Below, piece by piece: positions 63,785-64,000 of a DNA stretch of 64,000 bases; position 1 is the first letter of the stretch; the number at the start of each line of letters is the position of its first letter. Below the pieces are notes generated by a model. It searched no databases, was not told the DNA's origin, and worked only from the letters and a program-made list of their open reading frames with translations. The translations under genes were made by a program, and so were the position numbers. This stretch comes from Citrobacter portucalensis (GTDB taxonomy: Bacteria > Pseudomonadota > Gammaproteobacteria > Enterobacterales > Enterobacteriaceae), in the NCBI RefSeq assembly GCF_002042885.1, contig NZ_MVFY01000018.1:1-64000 (forward strand), given 5' to 3'.

Positions 63785-63917
63785 GCTCTTATCCTTAAAA
63801 TTAACCACGTGAGAGACACATTTATACTATGTACCCAACTCCGCCGGGATATCAAAGAGAACATCGCCTTTATTTGACTTACCCCGCAGCTAAACGCTTG
63901 CGCGGCTGTTTTCTGCG

Positions 63918-64000
63918 CTATTTTTTTGCTTCTCCGGCTAAAACCAGCCCAGTTGCCACCGCATTACGCGGCCCTTCGGTACCTCGAATATTGCCCTGCC
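63918..64000 (-). CDS. C-terminal end of a glycerol/diol dehydratase reactivase large subunit (partial)
   Basis: Only 26 residues are visible, ending GNIRGTEGPRNAVATGLVLAGEAKK. The GxEGPRNAVATGL tail is characteristic of the DhaF/DdrA/PduG ATPases that release damaged cobalamin from glycerol or diol dehydratase. The rest of the gene lies beyond the window. Whether it belongs to a dha or a pdu locus cannot be decided here. Confidence 0.6.
   Translation of the reverse strand, partial: QGNIRGTEGPRNAVATGLVLAGEAKK

Overview
The window is an enterobacterial chromosome segment carrying a complete P2/186-family prophage. The core gene order (ribB, ubiK, glgS, hldE-glnE, ygiF, ygiM-cca, uppP, folB, plsY, ttdR/ttdABT, tsaD, rpsU-dnaG-rpoD, mug, tRNA-Ile2) is that of Escherichia and its relatives. 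A urease operon between ttdT and tsaD, an assT-dsbL-dsbI cluster, and a C-terminal fragment of a glycerol/diol dehydratase reactivase at the right edge point to Citrobacter or a close relative. The species cannot be fixed from the sequence alone.

Region 1 (1-30.9 kb) is chromosomal. assT with its dedicated oxidative pair dsbL/dsbI is followed by ribB and its FMN riboswitch, ubiK, glgS, the hldE-glnE operon, ygiF, ygiM-cca, uppP, folB, plsY, the L-tartrate fermentation genes ttdR/ttdABT, the urease operon ureDABCEFG, tsaD, the rpsU-dnaG-rpoD macromolecular synthesis operon and mug. REP/BIME palindromes lie in many gaps and an ERIC element lies between rpsU and dnaG.

Region 2 (about 31.0-63.2 kb) is a prophage of about 32.2 kb integrated in the 3' end of the tRNA-Ile2(CAU) gene. 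It is bounded by a perfect 49-bp direct repeat. From left to right it carries ogr, the tail genes D-U-T-E/E'-FII-FI, fibre assembly and fibre genes, I-J-W-V, S-R, lysis genes, X, the capsid genes L-M-N-O, and on the opposite strand P-Q. Next come a cos site almost identical to that of P2, an accessory cluster, a LexA-controlled gene, replication gene A, an early operon, and the 186-type switch (apl, cII, cI, int). Structural genes look intact, so the prophage may be inducible.

Two AT-rich accessory loci stand out at the places where P2 carries fun(Z) and tin/old, known hotspots for anti-phage cargo. The first is a single gene with a HEPN-like R-x4-H motif, between V and S. The second, between cos and the LexA-regulated gene, encodes a GNAT-like protein, a PUA/EVE-like protein and an ASCH protein in one overlapping operon, plus a second ASCH protein divergent from a small P-loop NTPase. 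This is the best candidate in the window for an undescribed system, probably acting on RNA or nucleotides.

The stretch between int and the right attachment site holds an odd reading frame joining a ribonucleotide-reductase ATP-cone-like start to an exact GyrA N-terminal signature. Region 3 (63.2-64.0 kb) is chromosome again: a terminator, a small DUF1889-like gene and the dehydratase reactivase fragment.
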